This document shows positions 62,531-64,000 of a stretch of DNA of 64,000 nt, piece by piece (within the stretch, counting starts at the first letter, position 1; each line of letters begins with the position of its first letter). Location: NCBI GenBank assembly GCA_947629685.1, contig CANREP010000005.1:1-64000 (forward strand), in the 5' to 3' direction. The DNA is from an uncultured Phascolarctobacterium sp. Lineage in GTDB: Bacteria; Bacillota; Negativicutes; Acidaminococcales; Acidaminococcaceae. A model generated the notes under the pieces. The model was not told the origin of the DNA. It worked only from the letters and a program-made list of their open reading frames with translations, and searched no databases. The position numbers and the translations under genes were made by a program.

Positions 62531-63337
62531 ATGCATCAATATTTATTCTATATTGGAGATTTTCCCATCCGCATGTATGGGCTTGTGCTCTGCTCGGCTA
62601 TCTTCCTGGCAACGGGCGTGGCCTATTTTTTTGCCAAACAGGACGGACGCTGGCACCAGCATGTACTGGATATAGGTATTTACGGCGGCTTTGCCGGACT
62701 TATCGGCGCCCGCTTATGGGACGTGTTCTTTTTTGACTGGGAGTATTACAGCAGCCATCTGCTGGAAATACCTTTCGTCTGGCAAGGAGGCATGGCTATC
62801 CAGGGCGGCGTTATTTTCGGCGTAGCAGCGGGCATTATCTATTGTAAACGACACGGCATCGACTGGCTGGCCTTTGCCGACATCGTCTGCCCCTCTATAC
62901 TCATCGGTCAGGCTATCGGCCGTATGGCAAATTTACTGAACGGCGACGCTTTCGGTACGCCTACCGGCGGCAATTTTGGCCTGCTTTATCCCGAGGGCAC
63001 GCTGGCTTATAAAACTTACGGCGCTGTACCGCTGTGGCCGGCAGAAGTCTGGGAAGGACAACTGGATGTCGTTATCTTCGCCCTGCTGCTTCTATTCCGT
63101 ACTACCAGTCACGCCAAAGGCCAGGCGCTCTGCGTATACGCCATGCTCTATTCCGTTGTGCGCTTCTGTCTAGAAATGCTGCGCGGCGATTATACCGAGC
63201 CTTTCCTCTTGGGCCTGAAGTCGGCGCAGGCAACCAGCCTCGGCTTCTTCCTTATCGCCTTGGGAGCCTTTTTTTACTGCGGCTGGGCTGAACGCCGTCA
63301 TCCACATATAAACGCTAAACAAAAAAAGAAAAAATAA
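62531..63337 (+). CDS. lgt: Prolipoprotein diacylglyceryl transferase
   Basis: Lgt adds diacylglycerol to the lipobox cysteine of prolipoproteins. It is a 268-aa inner-membrane protein with about seven hydrophobic segments. YGLVLCSAIFLATG is near residue 16, VWQGGMAIQGGVIFGV near 87, and the signature QAIGRMANLLNGDAFG near 127, followed by the periplasmic loop and FCLEMLRGDYTEPFLLG near 220. AGGAGG is 6 bases before the ATG. It is divergent from sufC. Confidence 0.95.
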   Translation: MHQYLFYIGDFPIRMYGLVLCSAIFLATGVAYFFAKQDGRWHQHVLDIGIYGGFAGLIGARLWDVFFFDWEYYSSHLLEIPFVWQGGMAIQGGVIFGVAAGIIYCKRHGIDWLAFADIVCPSILIGQAIGRMANLLNGDAFGTPTGGNFGLLYPEGTLAYKTYGAVPLWPAEVWEGQLDVVIFALLLLFRTTSHAKGQALCVYAMLYSVVRFCLEMLRGDYTEPFLLGLKSAQATSLGFFLIALGAFFYCGWAERRHPHINAKQKKKK

Positions 63338-63349
63338 TCTTCTGTACGC

Positions 63350-63378
63350 TTGACAAGCTATTATATTTTAGCTATAAT
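63350..63378 (+). promoter_or_regulatory. Promoter of tRNA-Arg
   Basis: TTGACA (63350-63355) and TATAAT (63373-63378) with a 17-bp spacer form a full consensus promoter 28 bases before the tRNA. Confidence 0.92.
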
Positions 63379-63406
63379 ATCATTGTTGCTTATGAGAGCA
63401 GCCAAT

Positions 63407-63483
63407 GACTCCGTAGCTCAGCTGGATAGAGCGTTTGACTACGAATCAAAAGGTCGCAGGTTCGAATCCTGCCGGGGCCACCA
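63407..63483 (+). tRNA. tRNA-Arg (anticodon ACG) with a mispaired acceptor stem
   Basis: A 77-base cloverleaf. The anticodon loop CTACGAA in TTTGA/TCAAA gives ACG (read as ICG); T loop TTCGAAT in GCAGG/CCTGC; encoded CCA. The acceptor stem reads GACTCCG against CGGGGCC, so position 2-71 is an A-C mismatch and 4-69 is U-G. The usual sequence would be GGCCCCG. The gene has a strong promoter and a terminator, so it may still work. Confidence 0.92.
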
Positions 63484-63491
63484 TGATAATT

Positions 63492-63518
63492 AACGGATAA
63501 CTTAGGTTATCCGTTTTT
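63492..63518 (+). terminator. Terminator of tRNA-Arg
   Basis: A 10-bp stem AACGGATAAC/GTTATCCGTT (loop TTAG) with a run of six T, 8 bases past the tRNA. Confidence 0.9.
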
Positions 63519-63546
63519 TGTTTTTGATTATAAAATTCTCTACAAC

Positions 63547-63586
63547 AAAAAGCAGGAAAAGTCATACATCACTTTTCCTGCTTTTT
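63547..63586 (-). terminator. Terminator of the CoA-transferase gene
   Basis: A 16-bp perfect stem (AAAAAGCAGGAAAAGT with its complement, loop of 8), just past the stop of the minus-strand gene. Confidence 0.9.
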
Positions 63587-63593
63587 CTATTTA

Positions 63594-64000
63594 CTATTTA
63601 TTTTTTAGCTGTTCCAATATCTTTTCCGTATCTTCACCTAAACGCGGCGCACGTTTAGTCAAGCGGGCGGGCGTCTTGCTGAGCTTCATGGCAAAGCCAA
63701 GCTGCTGATAGGCGCCCAGTTCTTCATCCTGCACCTCAAGTACCATTTCATTGGCCTGTACCTGAGCAGATTCTACGGCTTCCTTAAAATTCAGCACCGG
63801 CGTTACGCAGGCGTCTTTATCCGTAAAATATACTTCCCATTCACGCATAGTCTTCTGGCGGAAAATAGCTGCCAGCTGTTTTTTCAGATAAGGATGATTT
63901 GCTTCATCGTCAATCATATCGATGAGTTCATCTCTGCCCAGCGCAATGCAGAGACTGCGCCAGAATTTTTTCTCCAGGCAGCCTACCGAAACATAGCGTC
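63594..64000 (-). CDS. Family III CoA-transferase (CaiB/BaiF), C-terminal part (cut by window edge)
   Basis: About 135 residues run from the window edge (YVSVGCLEKKFWRSLCIALGRDEL) to the stop. The C-terminal portion matches CaiB/BaiF proteins: MREWEVYFTDKDACVTPVLNFKEAVES and the closing RAPRLGEDTEKILEQL (the family P-x-L-G-x-D/H-T motif). These swap CoA between carboxylic acids. The Asp nucleophile region lies outside the window. The reading frame continues upstream of the first Met inside the window, so that Met is not the start. The substrate is not known. Confidence 0.88.
   Translation of the reverse strand, partial: RYVSVGCLEKKFWRSLCIALGRDELIDMIDDEANHPYLKKQLAAIFRQKTMREWEVYFTDKDACVTPVLNFKEAVESAQVQANEMVLEVQDEELGAYQQLGFAMKLSKTPARLTKRAPRLGEDTEKILEQLKNK

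Noticed and set aside
1..64000. CRISPR arrays, insertion sequences, prophage or plasmid genes
   Set aside because: No regularly spaced repeats, transposases, integrases or att-like direct repeats were seen; the tRNA genes have no partial copies beside them.

Overview
The window is ordinary chromosomal DNA of a Firmicutes-type bacterium, densely packed and mostly read from the minus strand. Clade markers are a PyrR-type attenuator ahead of pyrB, a glmS ribozyme, the cdaA-ybbR-(FAD protein)-glmM cluster, RecD2, ComF, an ArgR-type arginine operon and a minimal SufC-SufB pair. Moderate GC, many GC-rich third positions and anaerobe-style genes (rubredoxin, CoA-transferase, DUF2284 protein) fit a gut anaerobe, perhaps of the Negativicutes (Phascolarctobacterium/Acidaminococcus-like). 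That placement is inference; no rRNA is present. I see no phage, transposon, plasmid or CRISPR.

Layout. 1-7.6 kb: pyrimidine operon pyrB-pyrC-carA-carB-pyrK-pyrD (minus, pyrD cut by the edge) behind a promoter, PyrR-box and terminator. 7.8-8.9 kb: membrane acyltransferase (plus). 8.9-12.5 kb: a four-gene operon (MaoC-like hydratase, BioY biotin transporter, thiolase, acyl-CoA ligase) behind a BirA-like operator, resembling the biotin-controlled yhfUTS genes of Bacillus with an added hydratase. 12.5-17.6 kb: recD2-comF-SLC13-type transporter-dinB. 17.7-19.7 kb (plus): an AdoMet-decarboxylase-like protein lacking its pyruvoyl serine, a HAD phosphatase and an exported pentapeptide-repeat protein. 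19.8-24.6 kb: LysR regulator, NhaC-family transporter and two unequal isoaspartyl dipeptidases. 24.7-29.4 kb: tRNA-Pro, a small DnaA-N-like protein, tyrS, a frameshifted brnQ, and mrp. 29.4-32.1 kb: PhoPR-like two-component pair and rubredoxin (too short to be obvious by ORF length). 32.2-39.6 kb: exoA-uvrB-uvrA-uvrC. 39.8-48.0 kb: M20 peptidase, glmS with ribozyme, and cdaA-ybbR-FAD protein-glmM. 48.0-56.2 kb: argC-J-B-D-F-G-H. 56.4-64 kb: monofunctional GT51, pgi, an unknown Cys-rich protein, tRNA-Gln and tRNA-Glu, DUF2284 protein, sufC-sufB, lgt, tRNA-Arg, and the end of a family III CoA-transferase.

How the parts work together. A single carAB sits with the pyrimidine genes, so carbamoyl phosphate for both PyrB and ArgF probably comes from it. 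glmS and glmM make UDP-GlcNAc precursor next to the c-di-AMP cyclase genes, the usual wall-homeostasis neighbourhood. The UvrABC genes form one repair operon with exonuclease III.

Most worth a second look: the BirA-box acyl-CoA cluster as a possible biotin-precursor route; SufC with a cysteine-rich insertion before its H-loop; the serine-less SpeD homologue; the isoaspartyl dipeptidase pair in which one copy has Glu where the other has the metal-bridging Lys; and the tRNA-Arg with a mispaired acceptor stem.
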